Assembly: GCA_025362495.1 (NCBI GenBank)
Contig: JANYGI010000229.1
Span: 79,572 to 143,571, forward strand
Length of the DNA stretch: 64,000 nucleotides
Direction of reading: 5' to 3'
DNA from: Byssovorax sp.
Lineage (GTDB): Bacteria; Myxococcota_A; Polyangia; Polyangiales; Polyangiaceae
Below, one piece after another: positions 28,281 through 37,305 of this stretch. The position numbers and the translations under genes were made by a program. Each line of letters begins with the position of its first letter. Position 1 is the first letter of the stretch. The notes under the pieces are model-generated. The model was not told the DNA's origin. It saw only the letters and a list, made by a program, of their open reading frames with translations, and made no database searches.

Positions 28281-28526
28281 TCAGCTCTTCGAAGGGCCCG
28301 AGCTCTTGAGGTGCGCCGTCGCCTCCGTCTCGGCCTTGCTGTCCTCGTGGAGGATGCTGAAGACGAGGCCGGCGCCGATGATCGGCAAGAGCCAGATCAG
28401 CTGCGCTTGCCAGATCTTCTGCTTGCGCTCGTAGAGGCCGCTGCGGAAAACGCGGACGGTGAGCCAGGCCTGGAACGAGACAAGGCCGAGCAGGACGAGC
28501 GCGACGAAGATTTCAAAAGCGAACAT
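28281..28526 (-). CDS. Small two-helix membrane protein (PLDc_N-like)
   Basis: An 81-residue protein with helix 1 near 4-22 and helix 2 near 42-60, separated by a short charged stretch RSGLYERKQKIW. The pattern, ending in W-L-LPIIGAG plus a charged tail, resembles the phospholipase D nuclease N-terminal-type membrane domain. Function unknown. It stands alone between the pseudokinase gene and the divergent esterase-like gene. Confidence 0.6.
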   Translation of the reverse strand: MFAFEIFVALVLLGLVSFQAWLTVRVFRSGLYERKQKIWQAQLIWLLPIIGAGLVFSILHEDSKAETEATAHLKSSGPSKS

Positions 28527-28607
28527 GGGGCGAGAAACTTAGCCACCGCGGCGCTGGGCGCAAGGTTTCGCGACCGCGAACGCGGGAGGCCGGGGTAGAG
28601 TCCGGCC

Positions 28608-29768
28608 GTGCTCGGAAGAAGAACGACCGGCCCGCGTCGAGGCTTCGCGCGCGCGACGAGCCTGTTCGCAGCGGCGCTGATTGGCGTGGTCGGCCCGGCC
28701 GCGGCCGCCGGCTCCGGTTGTTCCACACCGTCGTCCGACGTTGACGGCGGGGATCTGCTGGGCGTCTTCGCGCGCGACGCGTCGGCCGAGGGCGGGCCGG
28801 ACGCCGCGCCACGGCAGGACGCGGGCAAGAAGGATGGCGGCGCCGACGCGGCCGCGCCGACGCCCCCCGCGCCTGACGCCTCGGTGCGCGCGCCAATCGA
28901 GGGCGTGTGCGTCACCGAGGAGGGCACCCCCAACAAGGAGATCCGCCGCGTGCTGGGCCGCCCCGCTTGCCGCGGCTCGCAGGTCATGGAGTGGAAGGAC
29001 GACGAGGGAGCGCCCCGCTACGCCTGCTCGTTCACTCCGCCCGGCGTCGAGACGCGCGCGCCGCTGCCGCTGCTGGTGTTCTTCCCCGACGGCGACGACG
29101 ATCCCACTGCCGTCGATAAGAAGACCAGCCTGCGCAAGCTCGGCGCGTCGTTCAGCCTGAGCGGGGACCCGTCGCACCAGGGCTTCGTGATCCTCGCGGT
29201 GCAGGGGCGCCACATCCAGCGCGGCAAGCACGGCGCGATGTTCGACACCGACTACACCGGGCCGGGCAACGTCGACGTCGCGACGGTCGATCACTTCATC
29301 GGCGAGATCGCCGCGAAGGGGCTCGTCGACGCGCGGCGCGTGTACACGCTCGGGGCGGCGTACGGCGGGCAGATGGCCGCGACCTACGCGATGATGCGAC
29401 CCGATCGCGTCGCGGCGTTCGGGGCCTATGCGGCCGACGCGCCCCGCGCCGCGTGGTCGTGCGCCGGCCCACCGCCGCCGGGGATGGTGGTGTACCGCGC
29501 TTGCGATGGGTTCTTCTCGTGCGAGTCGGTCGAGCGCTGGCTGCGGGCGCGCGACGGCGTGTCGGCCGAGACCGCGTGGCTCCGCCTCGGCGCGGCAGGC
29601 GAAGAAGAGCCGAGCTGCGCAGTGAAGAACAGATGCACGCCGGTCAAGAGCGAGGGCAACCACCGCCGCTGGCCAAAGACGCGCGAGGTCGACGTGCTCA
29701 AATTCTTCGCGCGGCACGCGCTCGGAGCGAGCGGGACGCCCGCGCGAGACGATCCGCCGAGGCCATGA
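28608..29768 (+). CDS. Secreted alpha/beta-hydrolase-like protein lacking the catalytic Ser
   Basis: A 386-residue protein with an N-terminal signal segment ending near a Cys (GSGC) and an Asp/Ala/Gly-rich linker (about 45-95), as in myxobacterial lipoproteins. The later part follows the PHB depolymerase/feruloyl esterase fold: PLPLLVFFPDGDDD, then GFVILAVQG, then the nucleophile elbow VYTLGAAYGGQMA. The elbow should be G-x-S-x-G, but residue 251 is Ala (codon GCG at 29358-29360). The terminal EGNHRRWP resembles the His motif GGHxWP. It may be a non-enzymatic binding protein, or use another nucleophile. Confidence 0.75.
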   Translation: MLGRRTTGPRRGFARATSLFAAALIGVVGPAAAAGSGCSTPSSDVDGGDLLGVFARDASAEGGPDAAPRQDAGKKDGGADAAAPTPPAPDASVRAPIEGVCVTEEGTPNKEIRRVLGRPACRGSQVMEWKDDEGAPRYACSFTPPGVETRAPLPLLVFFPDGDDDPTAVDKKTSLRKLGASFSLSGDPSHQGFVILAVQGRHIQRGKHGAMFDTDYTGPGNVDVATVDHFIGEIAAKGLVDARRVYTLGAAYGGQMAATYAMMRPDRVAAFGAYAADAPRAAWSCAGPPPPGMVVYRACDGFFSCESVERWLRARDGVSAETAWLRLGAAGEEEPSCAVKNRCTPVKSEGNHRRWPKTREVDVLKFFARHALGASGTPARDDPPRP

Positions 29769-29867
29769 GCCCGCCGGACGGGCGACGTCGTCAACAGTGT
29801 CAACACGTCGGCGATCGTCGAATGGTTTCTCGGCGGCGTGACGATAGGGTATCCCTCTCGATCGAGC

Positions 29868-31733
29868 ATGGCGGCGGAAGACGTCTTCGGCATCGTGGGG
29901 ACCACTCAGGCCGGTAATTTCCGGGTCGAGCGCGTCGTCGCGGAGGGTGGCTTCGGCGTCGTCTACCGCGCGCAGCACGGCGGATTCCGCGCCCCGGTGG
30001 CCCTCAAGTGCCTCAAGGTGCCGGAGGGCATGTCGCAGCTCCAGCGCAACGTCTTCCTCGAGAAATTTCGCGAAGAGGCCGAGCTCCTGTTCAGGCTCTC
30101 GGCGGCGATACCCGAGGTCGTGCGGCCACTGCACGTCGACGTGCTCCAGCAGAAGGACGGGCGCTTCGTCCCGTTCCTGGCGATGGAGTGGCTCGAGGGC
30201 GAGGCGCTCGACGCCGTCATCCTGCGCCGTCGCAACGAGGGCCTGCCGCCGATGGGGCTGCCCAAGCTCGTGAAGATGCTCAAGCCCGCGGCGCTGGCGC
30301 TGGCGCGGTCGCACCACTTCCAGGGGCCGCACGGCGTGGAGAGCATCATTCACCGGGATCTCAAGCCCGAGAACATCTTCATCGCCCGGATCGGCGGCGT
30401 GGAGACGGTGAAGATCCTCGACTTCGGGATCGCCAAGGCGAGCCGGATCGCGTCGCAGGCCGCAGGGCGCCTCGTCGAGTCGCCGACGTCGCTCGGGCTC
30501 GGCCCGGGCGAAGATCCCGGCGCGTTCAGCCCCGGCTACGGCGCGCCCGAGCAATGGGCGCCGAAGCGCTTCGGCGAGGCCGGGCCGTGGACCGACGTCT
30601 GGGGCATTTCGCTCACGATGGTCGAGGTGCTCGTGGGCGGTCCGGCCATCGACGGCGACGCGATCGAGATGCGCAAGATCGCGCTCGACGAGAAGCGTCG
30701 ACCGACGCCGCGCGCGCTCGGGACGGCGATCCCGCCCGACGTGGATCGCGTGTTCGAGAAGGCGCTCGCGGTCGAGCCGCAGCAGCGCTTCCAGGATCTC
30801 GCGGCGTTCTGGTCGGCGCTCGAAAGCGCGATGGGGCTGCCGCTCTCGTTCCCGCAGCGCCGCGGCGATCCGGTGTCGGCGTCCGGATCGACGGGGGGCT
30901 CGCGGCTCGGCCGCATCGAGCTGCAGAAGAAGCTCGTGCCGGTCGCCAGCCCGAGCGCGCCGGCGTTCGATCCCGACGCTGCACCGAACAGCGCCGCGTT
31001 CGATTTCCAGCTCGACGACGATCCCGAGGAGCTCGACCTGTCGCCGAGCGGGTCGGACGCGGGGACCGAAGCCCTTCTGGAAGAGTCGCTCGAGGCCTCG
31101 CTCGACGCGGAGAACGAAGCTGATCCGTCGCCGGAGGCGGGCTCGCTCGAGTTCGATCTGCCGCCCGCGATCCTCGATCCGCGATCCGCGTCGGCGGTGG
31201 TCGCGCCGGTGATCGCGGCGCCGCCGGTGATCGCCGCGCCGCCGGTGATCGCGCCGCCGGTGATGGCCGCGCCGCCCCCGGTCGCCGCGCCGCCCCCGGC
31301 CCGGCGCGTGGCGCCCGCGAAGGCCGCGCCGGCCGAGGTCGATCTCGAGGCGGATCTCGCCGCTCCGCCGCGCGTCGCGTCGTCCGCGCCGCGCGAGGTC
31401 GAGCTTCCCTCGATGGAGTTCGAGGCGGCGATCGCGCCGCGCCGGATCGATCCCGTGGCGAAGCGCGCCGAGCTCGCCGCCGCCGCGTCACCGGGCCCGA
31501 TCGGCCGCGTCGACGAGCCCGAGCCGATGAGCCTCCGCGACCGGCTCCGCGCGCCGCTCGGCATCCTCGCGCTCGCGATCACCATCTCCGCGCTGGAGAT
31601 CGCGTATACCCGGGTCACAGGAACCCCGCTGATGCTCGGCCCCATTCGCCCGTTCTGGATCGCCGCTCCGCTCGCCATCGTCGGCGTCGGCTTCACGCTC
31701 TGGCGCTTCATCGGAGGCGACGCTGATGGCTGA
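29868..31733 (+). CDS. Transmembrane Ser/Thr protein kinase
   Basis: A 621-residue kinase. The Gly loop AEGGFGVVYRA, ATP-binding Lys47 (VALKCLK), catalytic IHRDLKPEN (Asp164) and DFG (185-187) are intact, as is the activation segment ending GYGAPEQW. A disordered region (about 290-560) contains runs of VIAAPP/VIAPP and acidic patches. Two hydrophobic segments lie near the C-terminus (about 565-585 and 595-615). The ATG at 29868 begins MAAEDVF; an ATG 30 bases upstream is possible. Its end overlaps the start of the next gene by 8 bases, so both are coupled. Confidence 0.93.
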   Translation: MAAEDVFGIVGTTQAGNFRVERVVAEGGFGVVYRAQHGGFRAPVALKCLKVPEGMSQLQRNVFLEKFREEAELLFRLSAAIPEVVRPLHVDVLQQKDGRFVPFLAMEWLEGEALDAVILRRRNEGLPPMGLPKLVKMLKPAALALARSHHFQGPHGVESIIHRDLKPENIFIARIGGVETVKILDFGIAKASRIASQAAGRLVESPTSLGLGPGEDPGAFSPGYGAPEQWAPKRFGEAGPWTDVWGISLTMVEVLVGGPAIDGDAIEMRKIALDEKRRPTPRALGTAIPPDVDRVFEKALAVEPQQRFQDLAAFWSALESAMGLPLSFPQRRGDPVSASGSTGGSRLGRIELQKKLVPVASPSAPAFDPDAAPNSAAFDFQLDDDPEELDLSPSGSDAGTEALLEESLEASLDAENEADPSPEAGSLEFDLPPAILDPRSASAVVAPVIAAPPVIAAPPVIAPPVMAAPPPVAAPPPARRVAPAKAAPAEVDLEADLAAPPRVASSAPREVELPSMEFEAAIAPRRIDPVAKRAELAAAASPGPIGRVDEPEPMSLRDRLRAPLGILALAITISALEIAYTRVTGTPLMLGPIRPFWIAAPLAIVGVGFTLWRFIGGDADG

Positions 31734-32376
31734 TCTCACGGCCCGCGCGCGCGCCACGGAGAGCGTCGCGGCGCGGTTCACCCGGCTCATGAACGCCGCC
31801 ACGTCGCGGTGGGGGGTGATCACCGATCCCCCCATGCTCGCGCTCGCGACGGGGATCTTGCTGATCATCATGCTCGCGTCGCTGCGCATCGTTGTGCTCC
31901 AGGGGCTCACGCCGGTGTTCGCCGCGCTGACGGCGCTGCCGCTCCTGCTCGGCGTCGTGGTCTCGCTCGCGCTGCTGGGCGCGCGGCGTCGCGTGATCGA
32001 CTGGCTGGCGAGCCTCCCGTTCCCGGTCGAGAACTTCAACGCGGTCCTCAACGGCCTCGGCGAGGGGCTCGAGATCACCTTCGCCACGAGCTGCCCGAAG
32101 GCCGCCGAGGTCAACCCGCTGCTCGACGCGGTCAGCCCCGACGCGTTCGTCACCCGCGCGCCGCCGGTCGAGAGCGCGCTCCCGGGCGGCGAGCCGGCCG
32201 AGGCCGCTTCGATCGACGGTCGCCCGATCCTCGAGGTGCGCATCGGCGTGGTCGACTCCGCGCGCAACCCGTCGGCGAGCAATTTTCAGCGCTACGAGCG
32301 GGTCCGCGCGCTGATCGACACCGTGCTCGTCCCCCTCCACGCGAAGCACGCCGTGACCGAGGTCCGGATCAAATAG
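31726..32376 (+). CDS. Membrane protein of unknown function, coupled to the kinase
   Basis: A 216-residue protein with two hydrophobic helices (about 40-62 and 65-85) followed by a soluble part of about 130 residues without a recognised domain. Its start overlaps the kinase gene by 8 bases, which suggests translational coupling and a shared process. It could be a partner or substrate of the kinase; that is inference from position only. Confidence 0.75.
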   Translation: MADLTARARATESVAARFTRLMNAATSRWGVITDPPMLALATGILLIIMLASLRIVVLQGLTPVFAALTALPLLLGVVVSLALLGARRRVIDWLASLPFPVENFNAVLNGLGEGLEITFATSCPKAAEVNPLLDAVSPDAFVTRAPPVESALPGGEPAEAASIDGRPILEVRIGVVDSARNPSASNFQRYERVRALIDTVLVPLHAKHAVTEVRIK

Positions 32377-32467
32377 CGGCGCTGGTCCCGCGTTTTTCCG
32401 TCGATCCCCGGGCGCCTCGTGCGCTGAAAATTACGGGAGGTCGCACAAGCGGTGTACCATTCGCCCC

Positions 32468-33427
32468 ATGCCCGTTTCTCTCGGGTGGACCGCCGACCGC
32501 GCCCTCACCGCTCTCCTCGACGCCCTCGATGAGGGTGCCCTCGTGTTCGACGAGCGCCAGACCTGCAGGGCCGCCGGGCGCCGCGTGGCCGAGCTGCTCG
32601 GCGGTGACGCCCGCTCCCTCGTCGGCCTCCACCGCAACGAGCTCGTCGAGCGGATCGCCGCGATCGCCGCCTCGCCCGAGGGCGTTCGCGCCCTCCACGA
32701 CGAGGTGCTCGCCGGTGGCAGCACCGTCGCCGATCCGATCGAGATCGTCGGACCCCACCCGCGCACGCTGGCGTGGACCTCGGTCCCGATCGAGGATCGC
32801 GCCGGCGTCATCGGGCGGATCGACATCCTCCGCGACGTGAGCCGCGAGCGCCGCGCCGAGGAAGACTCGGCCGCCATGGCCCGTCGTCTCTCGCTGGCAT
32901 CCATCGTTGACGAGCTGACCGGGCTGATGAATCGCCGCCGCTTCGAGGAGGAAGCGCAGCGCGAGCATCGCCGATCGCAGCGGGCCTGGGCGCCGTACGC
33001 CCTCGCGCGCGTCGACGTCGACGGCATGGCGCGGATCAACGCCGCGCACGGCCGCGAGAAGGGCGACGAGCTGCTCTGCCGCGTCGCCGAGGAGCTCAAG
33101 GCCACGCGCCGCGAGTACGATCTCGTCGCGCGCTTCGTCGACGACGAGCTGGTGCTGCTGCTCCCGGGATGCGACGCGCGCACCGCGAAGAAGGTGCTCC
33201 GTCGCGCCATCGCCGCCGCGGTCCGCAAGGGCGGCGAGGTCCTCGGCGAAGCGATGACGCTGTGCACCGGCGTCGCGGTGTGGACGCCTCCGTCGGGCGA
33301 GCTGCCGGCCGACCTCGTCGACCGCGCCGGCGAAGCCCTCGTCGCCGCGCGCACCAAGGGCCCTGGATCGCTGGAGATCGACCTCGACGCGGCCGAGTGG
33401 AAAGACGATCCGACGGGCGACGCGTAG
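32468..33427 (+). CDS. PAS-like plus degenerate GGDEF protein with intact I-site
   Basis: A 319-residue protein. The N-terminus (about 8-130) is PAS-like, ending with the D-I-L-R-D-V-S linker typical before output domains. The GGDEF domain has DELTGLMNRRRF (148-159) and RVDVDGMARINAAHG with Asp183/Asp185. The active-site loop is VDDEL (224-228) where GG(D/E)EF is expected. The inhibitory-site RxxD is kept (Arg215-Asp218, five residues before the loop). It probably binds c-di-GMP without making it; activity loss is inferred from the loop. It stands about 90 bases after the membrane protein and 50 before the glutamine-synthetase-like gene. Confidence 0.82.
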   Translation: MPVSLGWTADRALTALLDALDEGALVFDERQTCRAAGRRVAELLGGDARSLVGLHRNELVERIAAIAASPEGVRALHDEVLAGGSTVADPIEIVGPHPRTLAWTSVPIEDRAGVIGRIDILRDVSRERRAEEDSAAMARRLSLASIVDELTGLMNRRRFEEEAQREHRRSQRAWAPYALARVDVDGMARINAAHGREKGDELLCRVAEELKATRREYDLVARFVDDELVLLLPGCDARTAKKVLRRAIAAAVRKGGEVLGEAMTLCTGVAVWTPPSGELPADLVDRAGEALVAARTKGPGSLEIDLDAAEWKDDPTGDA

Positions 33428-33478
33428 TCGCTGCTCGCGAAAGACACCGGCCGCGGGGTGCTGCTATCGTCGCGGGCC

Positions 33479-34843
33479 ATGAGCGACTCGCCCCACCTCA
33501 AGCTCGTCGCGGACCTCGAGGCCCGCGGCGTCACGCGCGCGAAGATCGGCGGCTTCGACGTCGACGGCGTCCTGCGCGGCAAATACGTGTCGATGGACAA
33601 GCTGAAGGGCGCGCTCGCGAGCGGCTTCGGCTTCTGCGACGTCATCTTCGGCTGGGACATCGCCGACGTCCTCTACGACAACGCGAAGGTCACCGGCTGG
33701 CACACGGGCTACCCCGACGCCAAGGCCGTGCTCGCTCCGGAGACGCTGCGGCTGATCCCGTGGGAGCCCGGAACCGCGGCGATCATCGCTGATTTTCGCG
33801 ACGAGAGCGGCGGCCCGCACCCGGCCTGTCCGCGCTCGCTCCTGCGCACCGTGATCGATCGCGCGAGCGCGATGGGCTTCTCGGCGAAGTTCTCGTGCGA
33901 GTTCGAGTTCTTCATGTTCCACGAGACGCCGCAGAGCCTGCACGAGAAGGGCTTCCAGAACCTGACCTCGCTCACCCCGGGGATGTTCGGCTACTCGTGG
34001 GTCCGCGAGGGCCAGCAGCGCAAGCTGATGAACGACATCCTCGAAGGCATGAAGGCCTTCGACGTCGAGATCGAGGCGCTCCACACCGAGACGGGCCCCG
34101 GCGTGTTCGAGGTCGCGATCCGCTACGACGACGTGCTGCGCGCGGCCGACAAGGCGGCGCTCTTCAAGGTCGGGATGAAGCAGATCGCCCACGAGCACGG
34201 CCTCGCGGTGACGTTCATGGCCAAGTGGAACGCCAGCCTCCCGGGCTCGAGCGGGCACCTGCACCAGAGCCTGTGGCGCGGCGACAAGAGCGCGTTCCAG
34301 GACCCGAGCGCGCCGGGCGGCCTCTCGAAGACGATGCGCCACTACATCGGCGGCCAGTGCGCGCTGATGCCCGAGCTCACGGCCCTCTACTCGCCGACGA
34401 TCAACGCCTACAAGCGCTACGTCCCCGGCGTGTGGGCGCCGCTCACCGCGACCTGGGGCGTCGAGAACCGCACCACGGCGATCCGCGTGATCGGCGCCGG
34501 CACCGACGCCACGCGCGTCGAGTACCGCCAGACCGCGGCCGACATCAACCCGTACATCGCGATGGCGACCTGCCTCGCTGCGGGCCTGTACGGGATCGAG
34601 CGCGAGATCGAGCCCCCGTCCGAGGTGCGCGGCGACGCCGGCGAGGGCGGAGCAGACGGCCGGGCGCCGATCCCGCGCACGCTCAAGGACGCGGCGCGCA
34701 TGCTCTCGGAGAGCAAAGCGGCGCGAGAAATCCTGGGCGACCGCTTCGTCGAGCACTATGTACGCACGCGCGAATGGGAGGTGCGCCAGTACGAGCGCGC
34801 CGTGACGGACTGGGAGCTGAAGCGCTACTTCGAGGCGGTGTAA
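33479..34843 (+). CDS. Glutamine-synthetase family protein
   Basis: A 454-residue ligase of the glutamine synthetase fold. Seen are the beta-grasp opening with GGFDVDGVLRGKYV, the catalytic CEFEFFMF, ETGPGVFEVAI, KWNASLPGSSGHLHQSLW (equivalent to GSGxHxHxS) and GVENRTTAIRV (equivalent to the N-R-S-A-x-x-R ammonia/adenylate loop). This opening and the altered GSSGHLHQS form differ from nitrogen-assimilating GlnA; such relatives often glutamylate amines. The next gene, an Fe-alcohol dehydrogenase, starts 4 bases after the stop, so a joint amine or amino-alcohol pathway is likely. Start at 33479 precedes MSDSPHLKL; an upstream ATG adds 7 residues. Confidence 0.88.
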   Translation: MSDSPHLKLVADLEARGVTRAKIGGFDVDGVLRGKYVSMDKLKGALASGFGFCDVIFGWDIADVLYDNAKVTGWHTGYPDAKAVLAPETLRLIPWEPGTAAIIADFRDESGGPHPACPRSLLRTVIDRASAMGFSAKFSCEFEFFMFHETPQSLHEKGFQNLTSLTPGMFGYSWVREGQQRKLMNDILEGMKAFDVEIEALHTETGPGVFEVAIRYDDVLRAADKAALFKVGMKQIAHEHGLAVTFMAKWNASLPGSSGHLHQSLWRGDKSAFQDPSAPGGLSKTMRHYIGGQCALMPELTALYSPTINAYKRYVPGVWAPLTATWGVENRTTAIRVIGAGTDATRVEYRQTAADINPYIAMATCLAAGLYGIEREIEPPSEVRGDAGEGGADGRAPIPRTLKDAARMLSESKAAREILGDRFVEHYVRTREWEVRQYERAVTDWELKRYFEAV

Positions 34844-34847
34844 TCAC

Positions 34848-35990
34848 ATGAGCGGCATCAAGATCTGGAGCTTTCCGACGCGGGTTCTGTACGGCGTGGG
34901 CGCCGTCGACAAGATCGGCAGCGAGGCCACGCGCCTCGGCAGCAAGCGCGCGCTGATCGTCACCGACAAGGGCGTCGTCAAGCACGGCCTCGTCGCGCCG
35001 ATCGTCGAGTCCCTGCACGCAGCAGGCATCGAGACGGCGATCTTCGACGACGTGCTCGGCAACCCCGTCGAGAAGAACGTGCACGACGGCGTCGCGGCCT
35101 TCCGCGCTCACAACGCCGATCTCGTGATCGCCGTCGGCGGCGGCTCGCCCCTCGACGTCGGCAAGCTGATCCGCCTCGGCGTCAACCACACGCGGCCGCT
35201 CGTCGACTACGACGACAACACCGGCGGCGACGCCTTCATCACGGCCAACGTGCCGCCGATGATCGCCGTGCCGACGACGGCGGGAACGGGCAGCGAGGTC
35301 GGTCGATCCGGCGTCGTCACGCTCGACGTGAACCATCGCAAGACGGTGATCTTCTCCCCGTATTTGATGGCAAACGCGGCGATCCTCGATCCCGAGCTGA
35401 CGGTGACGATGCCCGCGCACGTGACGGCCGCGACGGGCTTCGACGCGCTCACGCACTGCCTCGAAGCGTACGTGTCGAAGGGCGAGCACCCGATGGCCGA
35501 CGGCATCGCGCTCGAGGGCCTGCGCCTCGTCGCGAAGCACCTCGAGCGCGCGGTCTCGCACGGCGACGATCTCGCGGCGCGCGGCGGGATGCTCCAGGCC
35601 TCGATGATGGGCGCGGTCGCCTTCCAGAAGGGCCTCGGCGCGTGCCACTCGCTCGCTCACCCGCTCTCGAGCGAGTGCGGCCTCCATCACGGCCTCGCCA
35701 ACGCGTACTGCCTGCCCGCCGTCGTCGAGTTCAACGGCGAGCTCGCGGGCGAGCGCCTCGCCCACGTGTCGACGATCTTCGGCGGCGAGCCGAGCGCGAA
35801 GGGCTGCGCCGACGCGCTGCGGGGCCTGCGCGCGCGCATCGGCCTCCCGGAAGGCCTCCGCAAGGCGGGCGTCACACTCGACAAGCTCGACGCCCTCGCC
35901 GACCTCGCGATCCTCGACGCGTGCCACACGAGCAACCCGCGCGCGTGCTCGCGCGACGAGCTCCGCAAGCTCTACGAGGCCTCGTTCTGA
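34848..35990 (+). CDS. Iron-containing alcohol dehydrogenase
   Basis: A 380-residue type III alcohol dehydrogenase. The NAD-binding loop GGGSPLDVGKLI and TTAGTGSEV are present. Metal ligands appear in GFDALTHCLEAYVS and in CHSLAHPLSSECGLHHGLANAYCLP, containing the family's Asp/His set. The gene follows the glutamine-synthetase-like gene by 4 bases and has no own promoter space, so the two form an operon. It presumably oxidises an alcohol or reduces an aldehyde produced with the glutamylated amine; the substrate is unknown. Confidence 0.92.
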   Translation: MSGIKIWSFPTRVLYGVGAVDKIGSEATRLGSKRALIVTDKGVVKHGLVAPIVESLHAAGIETAIFDDVLGNPVEKNVHDGVAAFRAHNADLVIAVGGGSPLDVGKLIRLGVNHTRPLVDYDDNTGGDAFITANVPPMIAVPTTAGTGSEVGRSGVVTLDVNHRKTVIFSPYLMANAAILDPELTVTMPAHVTAATGFDALTHCLEAYVSKGEHPMADGIALEGLRLVAKHLERAVSHGDDLAARGGMLQASMMGAVAFQKGLGACHSLAHPLSSECGLHHGLANAYCLPAVVEFNGELAGERLAHVSTIFGGEPSAKGCADALRGLRARIGLPEGLRKAGVTLDKLDALADLAILDACHTSNPRACSRDELRKLYEASF

Positions 35991-36124
35991 CAGGCGATCT
36001 CCCGACGGCCGGACCGGGCGATCGAACATCGTCCAATCCACGCTCTGCGTAGGGATTTACGCTGCATTTCGATCGGGCCGTACCCTGGCCGCGCTCGCGC
36101 GGATGGGGTACGGAGCATGTCGCT

Positions 36125-36811
36125 ATGTCGGCAACTGCTCCTTCTCCCTCGTCGGTGATCGCCGCTCGACCGGCCACCTCGGCTGCCCGCGCCGCGGTGC
36201 AGAAGCCCGTCACCTGCCAGATGTTCGAGACGCCGCTGATCGAGCGGTTCTCGCGCATCAACCCGGCGACGCCGTTCCTCTTCTGGCTCCCGGTTCTCGG
36301 CTATGCGGCGTATCACGCGGCCGGCAACGGTGTCGGCCTCGGCGTGGGCGTCGGCCTCGGCCTCGCGGGCTTGCTCGCGTGGACGCTCGCCGAGTGGACG
36401 CTGCACCGCTACCTCTTCCACTACGTCGGCCCGCGGCCCTGGCAGCGGCGGATGCACTTCGTCTTGCACGGGGTCCACCACGATTTCCCGCAAGACGCGG
36501 ATCGCCTGGTGATGCCGCTCGGCGCGAGCATTCCGCTCGGCGTGGGCTTCTACCTGATCTTCCGCGCGCTGCTCGGCGCCGTGCTGGTCGATCCGCTCTT
36601 CGTCGGCTTCGCCCTCGGCTACCTCGTCTACGACGGCACCCACTTCGCGATTCACCACTTCCGGATGAGCTCGCGCTGGGGCCGGTGGATCAAGCGCTAT
36701 CACATGGTCCACCACCACACCGGCGAGGAGGCCCGCTGGGGCGTCTCGTCGCCGCTCTGGGACTGGGTCTTCGGCACGATGGGCGATTCGAAGCCCAGCA
36801 AATCGAGCTAG
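36125..36811 (+). CDS. Membrane fatty-acid 2-hydroxylase family protein
   Basis: A 228-residue di-iron membrane hydroxylase like FA2H/Scs7. Four His boxes are present: EWTLHRYLFH, HGVHHDFPQD, YDGTHFAIHH and KRYHMVHHHTGEE. Four hydrophobic segments flank them. The family hydroxylates the 2-position of sphingolipid N-acyl chains, and some myxobacteria contain such sphingolipids; bacterial substrate is inferred. The ATG at 36125 leaves an Ala/Ser-rich N-terminus of about 35 residues before the core. It stands alone, about 135 bases after the dehydrogenase gene. Confidence 0.9.
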   Translation: MSATAPSPSSVIAARPATSAARAAVQKPVTCQMFETPLIERFSRINPATPFLFWLPVLGYAAYHAAGNGVGLGVGVGLGLAGLLAWTLAEWTLHRYLFHYVGPRPWQRRMHFVLHGVHHDFPQDADRLVMPLGASIPLGVGFYLIFRALLGAVLVDPLFVGFALGYLVYDGTHFAIHHFRMSSRWGRWIKRYHMVHHHTGEEARWGVSSPLWDWVFGTMGDSKPSKSS

Positions 36812-36966
36812 TCCAGCTTCACCCGATCGCGCGCGCCCACTCCGGCGCGCGACCCTCGAACGCGCCGCCGAGCAGCCTGCACGGCGGCGCTTTTGCGTCG
36901 GGTACGATCGGTCTCCGGTGGCCCGGGTCGTGCGACTCCGTGGCCCACCGGGGAGGGGAGCGCGCG

Positions 36967-37305
36967 ATGGGACGGAGACGCACAGACACGAGGAGGGGCG
37001 TGACGGAGGCGCCCGCCATCGTCACGTCGTCGACGCCGCTCGACGCGGTCGAGGTGCTCGTCGCGCGCGCTCGTCGGCTGTGGACGCGGGGTGATCTGCG
37101 CCGCGCGTTGAGCGTGCTGCGCGAGGCCTGCAACGAGGACGAATGGCGCGCGCGAACCTGGACGATCTTCGCCGCCCGGCTCGCTCAAGCGGGCCAGCGC
37201 GCGGAGGCCGCTCAGGCCTTCACGCACGCGGGCTGGCTCCGCAAGCGCGAGGGAGACACCGCGCGCGCCGCGATCGTCGCGAGGCTCGCGCGCGACGCGG
37301 CGTGA
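36967..37305 (+). CDS. Small TPR-like helical protein, unknown
   Basis: A 112-residue protein. Apart from a basic N-terminus it is a run of amphipathic helices with TPR-like spacing (RARRLWTRGDLRRALSVLREAC, then RLAQAGQRAEAAQAFTHAGWL). No enzyme motif. The ATG at 36967 is preceded by GGGGAGGGG. Its 3' end abuts the stop of the convergent small zinc-ribbon gene. Confidence 0.55.
   Translation: MGRRRTDTRRGVTEAPAIVTSSTPLDAVEVLVARARRLWTRGDLRRALSVLREACNEDEWRARTWTIFAARLAQAGQRAEAAQAFTHAGWLRKREGDTARAAIVARLARDAA

Noticed and set aside
31190..31310. Short tandem repeat in the kinase gene
   Set aside because: It is low-complexity coding for a Val-Ile-Ala-Pro linker, common in such kinases, not a separate element.
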